Source: an uncultured Luminiphilus sp. (GTDB lineage: Bacteria; Pseudomonadota; Gammaproteobacteria; Pseudomonadales; Halieaceae). Taken from it: a stretch of DNA of 64,000 nt. The DNA is taken from NCBI GenBank assembly GCA_943787485.1, contig CALSMP010000011.1, positions 1 through 64,000 of the forward strand, read 5' to 3'. The notes under the pieces were generated by a model that searched no databases, was not told the DNA's origin, and saw only the letters and a list, made by a program, of their open reading frames with translations. Made by a program: the position numbers and the translations under genes. Each line of letters begins with the position of its first letter. Positions within the stretch are counted from its first letter, which is position 1. Of this stretch, positions 28,593 through 37,468 are shown in pieces.

Positions 28593-29297
28593 ATGACTAA
28601 ATCCATCTCTTTAATCGCAAGCCTGCTGCTGTGCGTCAGCGCTTCACTCACATCGGCGGCTGATGCCGACACTCCCGTTGTCTCGGTAGTAAACGTACAA
28701 GCCGACAATCCGAATGCGTACGTTGACTTGGTGAGCAAGAATCCGCAAGTGTTTTCAAGCTTAGGAGCACAGGCCGGTGGCACCTGTATGACATTGAGTG
28801 GTCACCGCTACCCCGGCCAAGCCTTTGCCTGGAGCATCTTCGAAAACGCCAGCGCGGCGTTTAAAGGAGCACAGCAATTTGCAACTCGACCACGGAGTGA
28901 GGAGCTCAACGCGGTCAGCAGTGTGGTTTCTACCGAGTTCTACGCTATCTTGAAACCGTTCACTCTGCCCTCAGGCTTTGAACGCCGCTACCAAATAGTC
29001 GTCAACGATGTAGCAGGCTACATCGTAGCGGCAACAGCTCTTGAAAAAGTTATGCAAGAGAACGGTCACAAGGTCGAAGTCGGCATTTTCGCGCCTCTGG
29101 GGAACGGACATCAAAAAGCAAACATGCTCGATGTGAGAATTTTTGCGGTGACTCCCGAGGTCGCCGGGATGATGGTGAACGACTTTCTTCAGCAGGCGCC
29201 CTGGGCGATGGAGCCCTATGCCAAAATGCTGGCAACCATTGAATCCCTGGAGCTCGATACCTTTGAGAGCTGCGCGCAGCACTACACAGCAGATTAA
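28593..29297 (+). CDS. Secreted protein of unknown function
   Basis: A 234-residue protein with a Sec signal peptide (residues 1 to about 23, ending TSAAD). The mature part seems to contain two copies of an alpha/beta unit of about 100 residues (VVSVVNVQADNPNAYVDLV and ADVRI-like strands recur), compatible with a dimeric alpha-beta barrel pair. I cannot assign a family. The general layout resembles the secreted protein at 11959. A GAGGAATAATGAA stretch provides the ribosome binding site. A long hairpin follows at 29337. Confidence 0.62.
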   Translation: MTKSISLIASLLLCVSASLTSAADADTPVVSVVNVQADNPNAYVDLVSKNPQVFSSLGAQAGGTCMTLSGHRYPGQAFAWSIFENASAAFKGAQQFATRPRSEELNAVSSVVSTEFYAILKPFTLPSGFERRYQIVVNDVAGYIVAATALEKVMQENGHKVEVGIFAPLGNGHQKANMLDVRIFAVTPEVAGMMVNDFLQQAPWAMEPYAKMLATIESLELDTFESCAQHYTAD

Positions 29298-29336
29298 GGG
29301 ATAGACCCCCGTCACATTGACCCTCTTTTTGCTGAA

Positions 29337-29376
29337 CTGACAACCCTGCCTGCGGCTTTTGCGGGCAGTTTGTCAG
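29337..29376 (+). terminator. Long hairpin after the secreted protein gene
   Basis: Outer arms CTGACAA/TTGTCAG and inner arms CTGCC/GGCAG (extended by TGC/GCG) enclose a T-rich loop, 40 bases after the stop codon. There is no clear trailing T-run. Confidence 0.5.
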
Positions 29377-29500
29377 GCGGCGCTCTCCCTTCGTTCTGCT
29401 CGACCCTCACTTTCGCTATCTGCAGGCCTTTACTGGTCTAGCGCGGGAACCGGTTTCTCTCTTATATTGAAAGCCCTTGCGCTTGCCGGAGTAGCTCAGC

Positions 29501-30742
29501 ATGCCCACCCATCGATCTACGGCGGTTTTTTTTCATTCTCACTTTTTTGTTGTACTGCTTTTTGTGGGCTGGCTGGTGTCGCCGGCAGCAAGCGCCGCTG
29601 ACCGTGCGCGCGATCTTGGGATCCCTTTTGCTGGCCTACCAGGCCCACAAAATGCCATCACCGACGTCACAGGCATTGAGGTAGGCCATACGACACTCAT
29701 TGCTGGAGGCGGGGCGCTCGAGCGCGGTGTTGGACCCATTCGCACCGGGGTCACCGTGGTTCACCCGCGGGGCAAAAACAGTACTCAAGGCGTTTTTAGC
29801 GGCTGGTTTACCCTAAACGCATCGGGGGAAATGACGGGCACGACCTGGCTTACCGAGCGCGGTTTGATTGAGGGTCCAATAGCCATCACCAACACCCACA
29901 GTGTCGGCATAGTGAGGGACAGCCTTGTCGCGTGGATGGTCGACAAGGGGTGGACCGCCGATTGGCACGCGCCCGTGGTTGCGGAAACCTATGACGGCGC
30001 GCTCAACGATATTAATGGTCAGCATGTGAAGTCCGAGCATGTCCGGACTGCCCTTTTAGATGCCGCTGGTGGCAGGGTTCTGGAGGGCGCGGTCGGTGGC
30101 GGCACCGGCATGGTTTGCAACGGCTTCAAAGGCGGCATTGGCACCGCCTCCAGAGTTCTCGACATTGAAGGTCAGTCCTTTACCGTTGGCGTGTTGGTAC
30201 AGTGCAATTACAACTGGGATGGCGCAGACCTGCGACTGGGCTCAAGGGCAGTCGCCGACCAGCTTCCCGTTGGTGAGCACTGCCACGTCGATACCCAGCT
30301 CACTCGCACTCTCCCCTGGTATCCCTATTGCGAGGCCAACAATGTAACGCTGAACGACCGCACACGAGATGGGTCTATTATCGTCGTCATGGCAACGGAC
30401 GCCCCACTGCTTCCCCATCAACTTACCCGGCTAGCAAAGCGTCCTTCGTTGGCGCTCGGGCGATTGGGGGCGATCAGCACGCCTGGGTCAGGCGATATTT
30501 TCGTGGCCTTTTCCACAGCCAATCCAGCAGCCATGGATGAGAATGTGTTCAGCACGGCAACCGTATTTCCCAACTATGCACTGGGCGACATTTTTAGGGC
30601 CGGCATCGATGCCACGGAAGAAGCCATCGTCAACGCCATGGTCGCGGCGGACACCATGATTGGGATCGACGGCCTCCGCGTTAAAGCATTACCCCATGAG
30701 GAAGTCCGGGAGCTGTTTGCACCGAAGGAGGCTGAGCAATAG
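29501..30742 (+). CDS. Secreted P1 family peptidase (DmpA/BapA-type aminopeptidase)
   Basis: A 413-residue P1/S58 peptidase with an N-terminal hydrophobic signal (cleavage near residue 33, before ADRARDLG), so periplasmic. Family motifs are ITDVTGIEVGHTTL, GTTWLTERGLIEGPIAITNTHSVG, GGGTGMVCNGFKGGIGTASR and the GAISTPGSGDIFVAFST region that holds the N-terminal nucleophile site used in autocatalytic cleavage. Members cleave N-terminal D- or L-residues and beta-amino acid peptides. The full-length fit is good. Single gene. Confidence 0.86.
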   Translation: MPTHRSTAVFFHSHFFVVLLFVGWLVSPAASAADRARDLGIPFAGLPGPQNAITDVTGIEVGHTTLIAGGGALERGVGPIRTGVTVVHPRGKNSTQGVFSGWFTLNASGEMTGTTWLTERGLIEGPIAITNTHSVGIVRDSLVAWMVDKGWTADWHAPVVAETYDGALNDINGQHVKSEHVRTALLDAAGGRVLEGAVGGGTGMVCNGFKGGIGTASRVLDIEGQSFTVGVLVQCNYNWDGADLRLGSRAVADQLPVGEHCHVDTQLTRTLPWYPYCEANNVTLNDRTRDGSIIVVMATDAPLLPHQLTRLAKRPSLALGRLGAISTPGSGDIFVAFSTANPAAMDENVFSTATVFPNYALGDIFRAGIDATEEAIVNAMVAADTMIGIDGLRVKALPHEEVRELFAPKEAEQ

Positions 30743-30770
30743 TCCCCCCACGCAAAAACCCTGGGAGATT

Positions 30771-31493
30771 TCAAGTCAGACGATAGCGATAAAGCGCCTG
30801 ATAATGCTCTTGCATGCTGTTCGCTAGCTCAATCGCGCTTTCATCCTCAAGCTCGCAACTAACCGTAGGCTTACTAAAGCCCGTTGAGGTCTCAACGGCA
30901 TGATACCAATGGCTGGCCCATACTCCGTCACTGTCTCTCAATCCCGCGGGCCATGCGGTCATTGCGGGGACTTCAACTGGCACATCCAGCGCCTCACACA
31001 GCTTACTCATCATAGAGGCGGGGTTTGCTAGCACCTCACCGGCATCAACCACCGGCGGCCGCTTTCCTGTGATCGCGGTAATTTCTTCAAACAAAGCTCG
31101 CTGTCGTGTTATGCCGATGTCCTCTTCACTCACGGCGTTCCGCTTTTTCAAATATGACGCGATTACGGACCCAGGAGAGCGAATAAGAAACGCATGGCGA
31201 CAGGAGGCTGCCCACCCAAGATCGCACCCAAACGGCATGTGGTGTGTCATGTGCTTTTCATATTGCAGGGGGGTCTCTGCCGCGCGCTCGAGCTGGGCGA
31301 TGACCTCTCTACGTTGGGTGGGCTGACTCGCCAGCACCTGCTCGCGGCAGGGGTGATCCGCACCACTTTCAGCCAAGTAGCAGGCATAGAAAGGCTCATC
31401 GATCACCGTGCAGTCAGGGCGATTTTCCCAAGCGCGCATCATCGCCGTCGATATATTGCGCGGACCTGACCACATGGCGATACGTATCGTCAT
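30771..31493 (-). CDS. Sulfotransferase-like protein paired with an aminotransferase
   Basis: A 240-residue protein with the PAPS-type nucleotide loop near the start (WSGPRNISTAMMRAW) and a second phosphate-binding segment (FLIRSPGSVIASYLKKR), as in sulfotransferases. It is shorter than most. The family is often found beside class IV aminotransferases, as here: the aminotransferase ends 18 bases upstream on the same strand. The substrate is unknown, and sulfotransfer itself is not proven for this group. A further protein-level signal or membrane segment is absent, so it is cytoplasmic. Confidence 0.72.
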   Translation of the reverse strand: MTIRIAMWSGPRNISTAMMRAWENRPDCTVIDEPFYACYLAESGADHPCREQVLASQPTQRREVIAQLERAAETPLQYEKHMTHHMPFGCDLGWAASCRHAFLIRSPGSVIASYLKKRNAVSEEDIGITRQRALFEEITAITGKRPPVVDAGEVLANPASMMSKLCEALDVPVEVPAMTAWPAGLRDSDGVWASHWYHAVETSTGFSKPTVSCELEDESAIELANSMQEHYQALYRYRLT

Positions 31494-31511
31494 CGAGCGC
31501 TAATACTCCAC

Positions 31512-32423
31512 TTATTCACATTCCCGGGCAATAAGATGGCGATACAGCTCCTGAAGCCTGTCTACCATTGGCCCGCGCTCTCCAGAGCCAATGATGCGGC
31601 CATCGATATCAACAACCGGTGTCAGGCCCGCAAATGTCCCAGTGACAAATGCTTCATCGGCGCTGTAGCTTTGCATCACGGAGAAGTTTTTTTCAAAGAC
31701 AGGGATGTCATTGGCTTTACAAAGATTGATCACGTTGCGTCTTGTGATGCCATCGAGACAATAGTCGCCGCTTGATGTCCATACCTCCCCTTCACGCACA
31801 ATAAAAAAATGGGTCGAATTGCAGGTTGCCACATGACCATGGGGATCGAGCATTAGCGCCTCATCGTAGCCGGCTTTGGCGGCCTGAATACAGCCAAAGA
31901 TACAGTTCAATTTGGAGTGGCTGTTGATACGAGGGTCCTGAACATCGGCGTAGCCCCGACGTACGTACACGGTATACAAACGAACGCCTCGGTCATTAAG
32001 TTCCGGATCAGCAGACTTGTACTCTGGAATGATGACAACGGTGGGCGGGCTTATTGTGACAGCCGGGTCTTGATAAGGAGTGGACTTCACGCCGCGACTC
32101 ACCATCAAGCGGATATGCACATGATCCTCCATCTGATTAGCCTGCAAGGTGTCATACAGCCGTTGGGCCATCTCGTCCTGAGTCAGGCCGATATCGAGAT
32201 CCAGCGCTTTCGCACCCTCCCATAGTCGCTTCAGGTGCCGGCCAAGAAAGGGGATTCTGCCACGATGTACCCGCAACCCTTCCCAGATTCCGTCACCGAG
32301 AATAAAGCCGCTGTCGAAGACCGACACAACCGCCTGAGCGCGGTGCACCAGCTCCCCATTGATATTAATCAGAATATCGTCGTTTCGTGAATCTTGTGTG
32401 TACGTGTGCGTGCTGTTGCCCAT
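31512..32423 (-). CDS. Class IV aminotransferase (BCAT/DAAT-like)
   Basis: A 303-residue fold-type IV PLP aminotransferase. The conserved SVFDSGFILGDGIWEGLRVHRG opening, Lys in INSHSKLNC (about residue 169, the PLP lysine) and the C-terminal F-V-T-G-T-F-A-G-L-T-P-V segment identify the branched-chain/D-amino-acid group. Where BCATs have an E-G-P-G type loop this protein has C-N-S-T-H, so substrate may differ. I chose the ATG at 32423 because GAGGTAATC lies directly upstream; the frame is open to 32456. It is coupled to the sulfotransferase-like gene. Confidence 0.83.
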   Translation of the reverse strand: MGNSTHTYTQDSRNDDILININGELVHRAQAVVSVFDSGFILGDGIWEGLRVHRGRIPFLGRHLKRLWEGAKALDLDIGLTQDEMAQRLYDTLQANQMEDHVHIRLMVSRGVKSTPYQDPAVTISPPTVVIIPEYKSADPELNDRGVRLYTVYVRRGYADVQDPRINSHSKLNCIFGCIQAAKAGYDEALMLDPHGHVATCNSTHFFIVREGEVWTSSGDYCLDGITRRNVINLCKANDIPVFEKNFSVMQSYSADEAFVTGTFAGLTPVVDIDGRIIGSGERGPMVDRLQELYRHLIARECE

Positions 32424-32666
32424 GATTACCTCGCTAAACCACCGTTCATGCTCCAAATCAGCATGATTCCAAGCCGTTGACGTCTCCGCAAGAACGGCAT
32501 GTCAGATCAGACGTGTACGTTATACCCCGCCGCCGGTTAGCCGCCAGTCGCTCTTTAAGATGTTACTCAGTGAAGCGACCAAAGTGCCACGCTTGAAAAC
32601 AGTCGAGATCCAGTCGGGTCAGTTATACACTCCCGCTTGCTTTTAAACCAAAAAAAGAAGGTAGCC

Positions 32667-33716
32667 ATGACCACGCATTATCAGGAAGACCAGCGACTCG
32701 ATCCTCGATGCGTTGCCGTACTGGAAAATCTCAGCAAGACCAGGTCTAAAAATTTCGACGTGACGTCCCGCGAGGCGTTGATCGAGATTACCTCCCGCCC
32801 AGAGGCCGTCGCCCGCGAAGAACAGACCTACGCTCTCATGGATCTGATGGACAACGAGCGTATCGCGAGCCGAGAAGGGCTACGGATTGAAACCCACGAC
32901 ATTCGCTCGTCGCCCGATGGCAATACCATCAAACTGCAGAGTTTCCGCCCGGATACAGATGAAACGTTACCCTGTGTCTATTACATGCACGGCGGCGGGA
33001 TGATGACAGCATCCTGCTTTCGGGGTTGCTATCAAACCTGGGCACGGTTATTGGCCCATCACAACCTTTGCGTTGTCATGGTGGACTTTAGGAATGCCCT
33101 GCGCCCTTCCTCGGCACCCGAGGTCGCGCCCTTCCCCGCCGGACTCAACGATTGCGTGTCGGGTTTCCAGTGGCTGAAAGCCCATGCAGCGGCGCTCAAT
33201 ATTGACCCTGAATACATTGTTCTCTCGGGCGAAAGCGGCGGCGGCAACCTGAGCATCGCTACCACGATGAAGCTGATACAGGACGGACATCGGGATGCCG
33301 TTGCAGGGCTTTACGCCCTGTGTCCCTATATCTCGGGCGAATGGCCCAGAGATGAGCTCCCGTCCACGCACGAAAATGCGGGGTATTTCATTTCGGTGAA
33401 CAACAATCACGGTGCGATGGCCTACGGCATCGAGCAGTTGGAGGCCAAAAACCCCCTCGCCTGGCCCTACTTCGCCTCGGCCGCCGACGTCGAACATTTT
33501 CCGCCAACAATGATCAGCGTTAATGAGTGCGACCCCTTGCGAGACGAGGGCATTGCCTTCTATCGAACGCTGATGGCTGCGGGAGTGCAAGCGCACTGCC
33601 GCCAAGTTATGGGCACCTTTCATGCGATTGAACTTTTTATCACCGTCTTTACGGATCACACCCGCATGACGGCTGCCGATATTGCGCGCTGGGTAGAGGA
33701 GTGCCGACCCGCCTAG
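32667..33716 (+). CDS. HSL-type alpha/beta hydrolase (esterase)
   Basis: A 349-residue carboxylesterase of the hormone-sensitive-lipase family IV type. The oxyanion motif HGGGM (in YYMHGGGMMTAS) and the nucleophile GESGGGN are intact; the Asp is in NECDPLRDEG and the His in MGTFHAIEL. The start at 32667 has an AAGAAGG ribosome binding site and removes a short upstream TTG-initiated leader. No signal peptide, so cytoplasmic. Substrate unknown. Single gene, divergent from the aminotransferase. Confidence 0.83.
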   Translation: MTTHYQEDQRLDPRCVAVLENLSKTRSKNFDVTSREALIEITSRPEAVAREEQTYALMDLMDNERIASREGLRIETHDIRSSPDGNTIKLQSFRPDTDETLPCVYYMHGGGMMTASCFRGCYQTWARLLAHHNLCVVMVDFRNALRPSSAPEVAPFPAGLNDCVSGFQWLKAHAAALNIDPEYIVLSGESGGGNLSIATTMKLIQDGHRDAVAGLYALCPYISGEWPRDELPSTHENAGYFISVNNNHGAMAYGIEQLEAKNPLAWPYFASAADVEHFPPTMISVNECDPLRDEGIAFYRTLMAAGVQAHCRQVMGTFHAIELFITVFTDHTRMTAADIARWVEECRPA

Positions 33717-33734
33717 CCAATTTGGGCAACACGC

Positions 33735-34211
33735 TCAGGTGTAAGGTCGCAAGGAAGTTTTTTTAGCCAAATAGAGCGGATGCTTAGGCTGACCCAGCGA
33801 CGTTTTTCCCAGGCACATAGGGTCTGTTAAGTATCGCAGCACCCGCGATGCCCTGCCGTTAAAGGTGCCGTGATTGCCCCAAGCGACCACCGCGAGGTCG
33901 CTCTCTGCAAGAGACCGTCTGATCCAGAAATTGTTGCGGGGACCTACTGGATCGATCGACGCTTTCAGATCCTCCGGACGGGTCGCACGAAAGGCAAACA
34001 AGTTGCAGACAATCACACCCCCAAAACCCTCATCCTGAGCAAAAGAAATAACCCGCCGAATGGTGGGATCGTTGGTGTCAGCATCTGCTGTTGACGGATT
34101 TAAGCCTATAAAGGTACAACGCGACAGGGTGGGGTCCCAACAACGGCTGAGTTGGTACCGATACTGTCCGCAGCGTGAGAAATGAGCCGACCCTTTCATG
34201 GGCCAGAGCAT
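33735..34211 (-). CDS. DUF1643 family protein
   Basis: The C-terminal 158 residues of a longer open frame form a complete DUF1643 domain: R-C-T-F-I-G-L-N-P-S-T-A-D, D-P-T-I-R-R-V, V-C-N-L-F-A-F-R-A-T-x-P-x-D and the V-x-A-W-G-x-H-G segment. Function is unknown. I chose the ATG at 34211 (MLWPMKGSAHF); an ATG at 34199 is equally possible. The upstream frame to 34490 overlaps the divergent phosphodiesterase gene and is not family-like. Confidence 0.78.
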   Translation of the reverse strand: MLWPMKGSAHFSRCGQYRYQLSRCWDPTLSRCTFIGLNPSTADADTNDPTIRRVISFAQDEGFGGVIVCNLFAFRATRPEDLKASIDPVGPRNNFWIRRSLAESDLAVVAWGNHGTFNGRASRVLRYLTDPMCLGKTSLGQPKHPLYLAKKTSLRPYT

Positions 34212-34250
34212 AGCACCGGAGGCGCGCGATGAAGTCGATACTGCTCTTCG

Positions 34251-35333
34251 ATGATCTTGATTCTGTTGGAACCTCTCCTTTTGACCAGTAAAGGTCTCGC
34301 GGAAATGTCTGACCCGGATCCCAAGCCTGCTGCGGCCAGTCATGTGATCTTGGTCACCATCGACGGACTGCGCTGGCAGGAAGTATTCAGCGGTGTCGAT
34401 CCGCTGCTTCTGGCCCACAACAGCTATTCTCAGCAGCGCGTCCGACTGGAAGACGCCTATTGGCGCGAGGACCCGTCGGCACGGCGCCACGCCCTAATGC
34501 CCTTCCTATGGGAAACAATAGCCCAAGAAGGTGTTATCTATGGCAATCGAGCCCTGGGCAGTCGGGTCAATGTCAGTAACCAGCAGTGGTTCTCTTACCC
34601 CGGATATAACGAAATCCTCACCGGTGCCGCGGATCATGCGATCGTCAGCAACGCCAAAATCCCCAATCCTAATACCACGGTGCTCGAGTGGATCAACAAT
34701 CAGCCCGGATTTTCGGGCCGCGTCGCAGCGTTTGCTTCCTGGGACGTGTTCCCCTTTATTATCAATGAAGCTCGCAGCGGCATCCCGGTGAATGCGGGTT
34801 TTGATACCGCCACACCGCCCAAGAGCGAGCGAGAAGCGTGGCTCAATACCTTGCAGCAGCAAACCCCCTCACCCTGGTCCTCGGTCCGTCTCGATGTCTT
34901 CACGCACCACTATGCGCTCGAGCACCTTCGCCGCGAGAAACCGCGGCTCATCTACATCGCCTACGGCGAAACCGACGATTTCGCGCATCACGCCGAATAC
35001 CATCAATACCTGGATGCGGCGCATCGCACCGACGGGTTTATCAGAGACCTCTGGTTACAGGTGCAGGCAGACTCTGTTTACCGTGACAAAACAGCGCTCA
35101 TTATTGTTACTGATCATGGCCGGGGTGCAGGCGGTCAGTGGACCGACCACGAAATCGGTATAGATGGCGCCGATGCAATCTGGATTGCGATGCTTGGGGC
35201 TGGCGTTCCTGCACTGGGCGAGGTCTCTGCAGATCAGCAACTCTGGCAGAACCAAATCGCCGCCACCGTTGCCGGTCTTTTAGGTGTAACGCCCGACCTG
35301 CCCCGGATGGGACCGTCAATTCTTGGTAATTAG
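34251..35333 (+). CDS. Alkaline-phosphatase superfamily phosphodiesterase/sulfatase-like
   Basis: A 360-residue protein of the alkaline phosphatase superfamily (NPP/sulfatase-like). The metal site begins at VILVTIDGLRWQEVF and continues at YGETDDFAHHAEYH and VTDHGRGAGGQWTDHE. A hydrophobic start suggests secretion. The true start may lie at the ATG at 34229 (MKSILLF) with one base out of frame relative to MILILLEPLL, because the pieces together make a better signal peptide. The substrate is unknown, and the nucleophile Thr/Ser lies in the N-V-S-N-Q-Q-W-F-S-Y region. Overlaps the unconserved upstream frame of the DUF1643 gene. Confidence 0.75.
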   Translation: MILILLEPLLLTSKGLAEMSDPDPKPAAASHVILVTIDGLRWQEVFSGVDPLLLAHNSYSQQRVRLEDAYWREDPSARRHALMPFLWETIAQEGVIYGNRALGSRVNVSNQQWFSYPGYNEILTGAADHAIVSNAKIPNPNTTVLEWINNQPGFSGRVAAFASWDVFPFIINEARSGIPVNAGFDTATPPKSEREAWLNTLQQQTPSPWSSVRLDVFTHHYALEHLRREKPRLIYIAYGETDDFAHHAEYHQYLDAAHRTDGFIRDLWLQVQADSVYRDKTALIIVTDHGRGAGGQWTDHEIGIDGADAIWIAMLGAGVPALGEVSADQQLWQNQIAATVAGLLGVTPDLPRMGPSILGN

Positions 35334-35374
35334 TTGGAGCGTCAGCTTAAGCCCAGCACCTAGGGATCATCCGA

Positions 35375-37343
35375 TCACCAGCTGACGCCGTGCTCTGCCA
35401 GTGTCGCCTCGAGGGGCGAGAGAAATTCACGATAGTTTTCCCACAGCGCCAGTGCATCGCGGTAAATTGGCTGTCGCACCTGCTCGGAGCTGGCTGTTCG
35501 GACCGCGCGATCTTTCTCGTGGTAACGTAGGCACGCCTCTTCAAAATCCAGCTTGGCGTGAGCGAGTAACTGCCTCACCTGCGTATCGAGATCTTCCACT
35601 ACCGCCTCGTACTGGACCGTCAATAGACCTTCCGGGAAGACACTGTGCCAATGACCCATCAACCGGAGATAGTCGGCGTAATAGCGACCGATGTCCTCCT
35701 GTGAGTAGGTAAACTCCTGGCCACGGGCGAAAAGCTGTTTGAAATTCGCAAAGCACGCCGCCATCGGATGGCGTCGGGCATCGATAATCGTCGCGTTGGG
35801 AAGAATGGTTTTGATCAGGGCCACGTGTTGCCAATTATTGGGCAGCTTGTCGATAAAATGGGATTTTCCAGTTCGATAGCCCGCCGCGAGATCGAGGTAT
35901 TGTTGGCCCCGCTGGCGCCGCTGTTCTGGCGTTAGCTGATGCAACACCGCCGGATACGGAGTGCGCTCTTCGCGGCCGCCCTCCGCCGCAATTTCATTCG
36001 CTATTCTTCCTATGAAAGGAAGCTCCGCAGTCGCCTCGACTTCCGAATGGCTGGCTAAATTTGCTCAAGCAAGGTTGAGCCTGCACGGGGAAGTCCCAGA
36101 ATAAAAATAGGTTCCCGCGATGGATGCCCTCCGCCATCCAAAAGACTCGAGTCGCACTGCGCAATCAAGTTGTCCACACGCTCGCGCGTCTTGTCAGCAT
36201 CATATGCACTGAACTGCCGTTTGATTGCATTACCCTCAGCGTATGCTCGAAAAGATTCATCAAATTCCTCACGATCCTCAAAGGCCTTCCCAAGCGCGAA
36301 CGCCAGGTGAAACTTATTCTCACTCGGCTGCTGCAGTGCGCCAAATTGATCCCTCATCGCGGCGAGGCGCGTGTCGTCAAAGCGAAATGTCTTTAGATTG
36401 GCAAGACTCCAATAGGCCTCACCCGCCGCGGGATCAGGACTCAATCGCCCGCAGATAAATATCGATCGCCTCGACTCCTTTGCCGCCATAGCGCAGCGAG
36501 TGCCCGTAGCTTGTGAGAATCCGCTCACTTGTTGGAGCCCTTTCCAGCGCCCTGGCAAACTCCTCATGGGCCTCTTCAAATCGACCCGCCATCGATAGCG
36601 TTGTAGCAAATTGAACCTGGTGAGAAAGATTATCTGGCTGCTGCCGACGCAGGATTTCATTTTCTCTCACGCGTCCTCAAAACGCTGGAAGCGAGCGAGA
36701 GCTGTGACGTAATTTGCTCTGGCCACGTGAACCCGGGCGCAAGCTCAAGGCAGCGTTCCAGCAGAAGAATGGCCTCTGCCGCCAACCCCACCGCAAGACC
36801 AATTTCAGCCAATAATCTTATGGCGTCCACGTCATGAGGCCGCCGCTTAAGATACTCGCGACAAATGGCCTCCGCCACGCCAAGGCGACCTTGCCCCACA
36901 GACTCAATCGCCTTTTGCAGCAGAGGATCGAGCTTTTTATTCCGCATGCTCTGTCGATAGGCTTCAGCGGCAGCCACGTCGTTACCCTCAGCAGCGTGCA
37001 CCTCATAAAGATCCCGCCAGGCAGCCACTAACTCGGGATTTAACCCGACCGTCCGCTCCAGCGATATCCTCGCCTCAGCCAAGCGTCCTAATCCCACAAG
37101 CGCCTGCCCTAGTTCATGGTGTACCAAATCGACCGAAGGATCTGCACGCAAGACGGCACGCAGCAAAGGTTCTGCCTTGTCATGCTCGCCGAGTCGGCGC
37201 AAAGCAAAGCCATGTAGCATCATCAGCCGCAGATCATCGGGCGCTTGCTTGAGTGCCTCTGCACAAAGATCACGCGCACGTGCGGGCTCCTGATTACGTA
37301 GTGCGTCTCGGGCTTGTTCAAACAGTAGTTCAGTAGATTGCAT
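35375..37343 (-). CDS. TPR-repeat sulfotransferase (frameshifted)
   Basis: Frames 36657-37343, 36434-36670, 36055-36440 and 35375-36057 join into one protein of about 655 residues. The N-terminal half contains tetratricopeptide repeats (LCAEALKQAPDDLRLMMLHG, LLRAVLRADPSVDLVHHELG, AAEAYRQS and others). The C-terminal half is a sulfotransferase with the PAPS loop ILGLPRAGSTLLEQ and FIDKLPNNW. Frame changes fall near 36680, 36440 and 36057 (missing T in the AAATTT stretch). Such TPR-sulfotransferases commonly sit next to TonB-dependent receptors, as here (receptor gene upstream on the same strand). The acceptor substrate is unknown. Confidence 0.76.
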
Positions 37344-37418
37344 TACAGGCTCTTCAGGAATTGCGTCCGAGTAATTGACTGGATGGGAAGTGAGTATGGT
37401 AGGTGGACACTACCAAAG

Positions 37419-37446
37419 CAAAGGGCGTCTCGAGAGACGCCCTTTG
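37419..37446 (-). terminator. Terminator after the TonB-dependent receptor gene
   Basis: CAAAGGGCGTCT pairs perfectly with AGACGCCCTTTG around a 4-base loop, 23 bases past the receptor stop codon. On both sides T-rich tails follow (CTTTGG on minus, TTGTTTT on plus). Confidence 0.75.
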
Positions 37447-37468
37447 TTGTTTTACCGGACTGGGTTAA

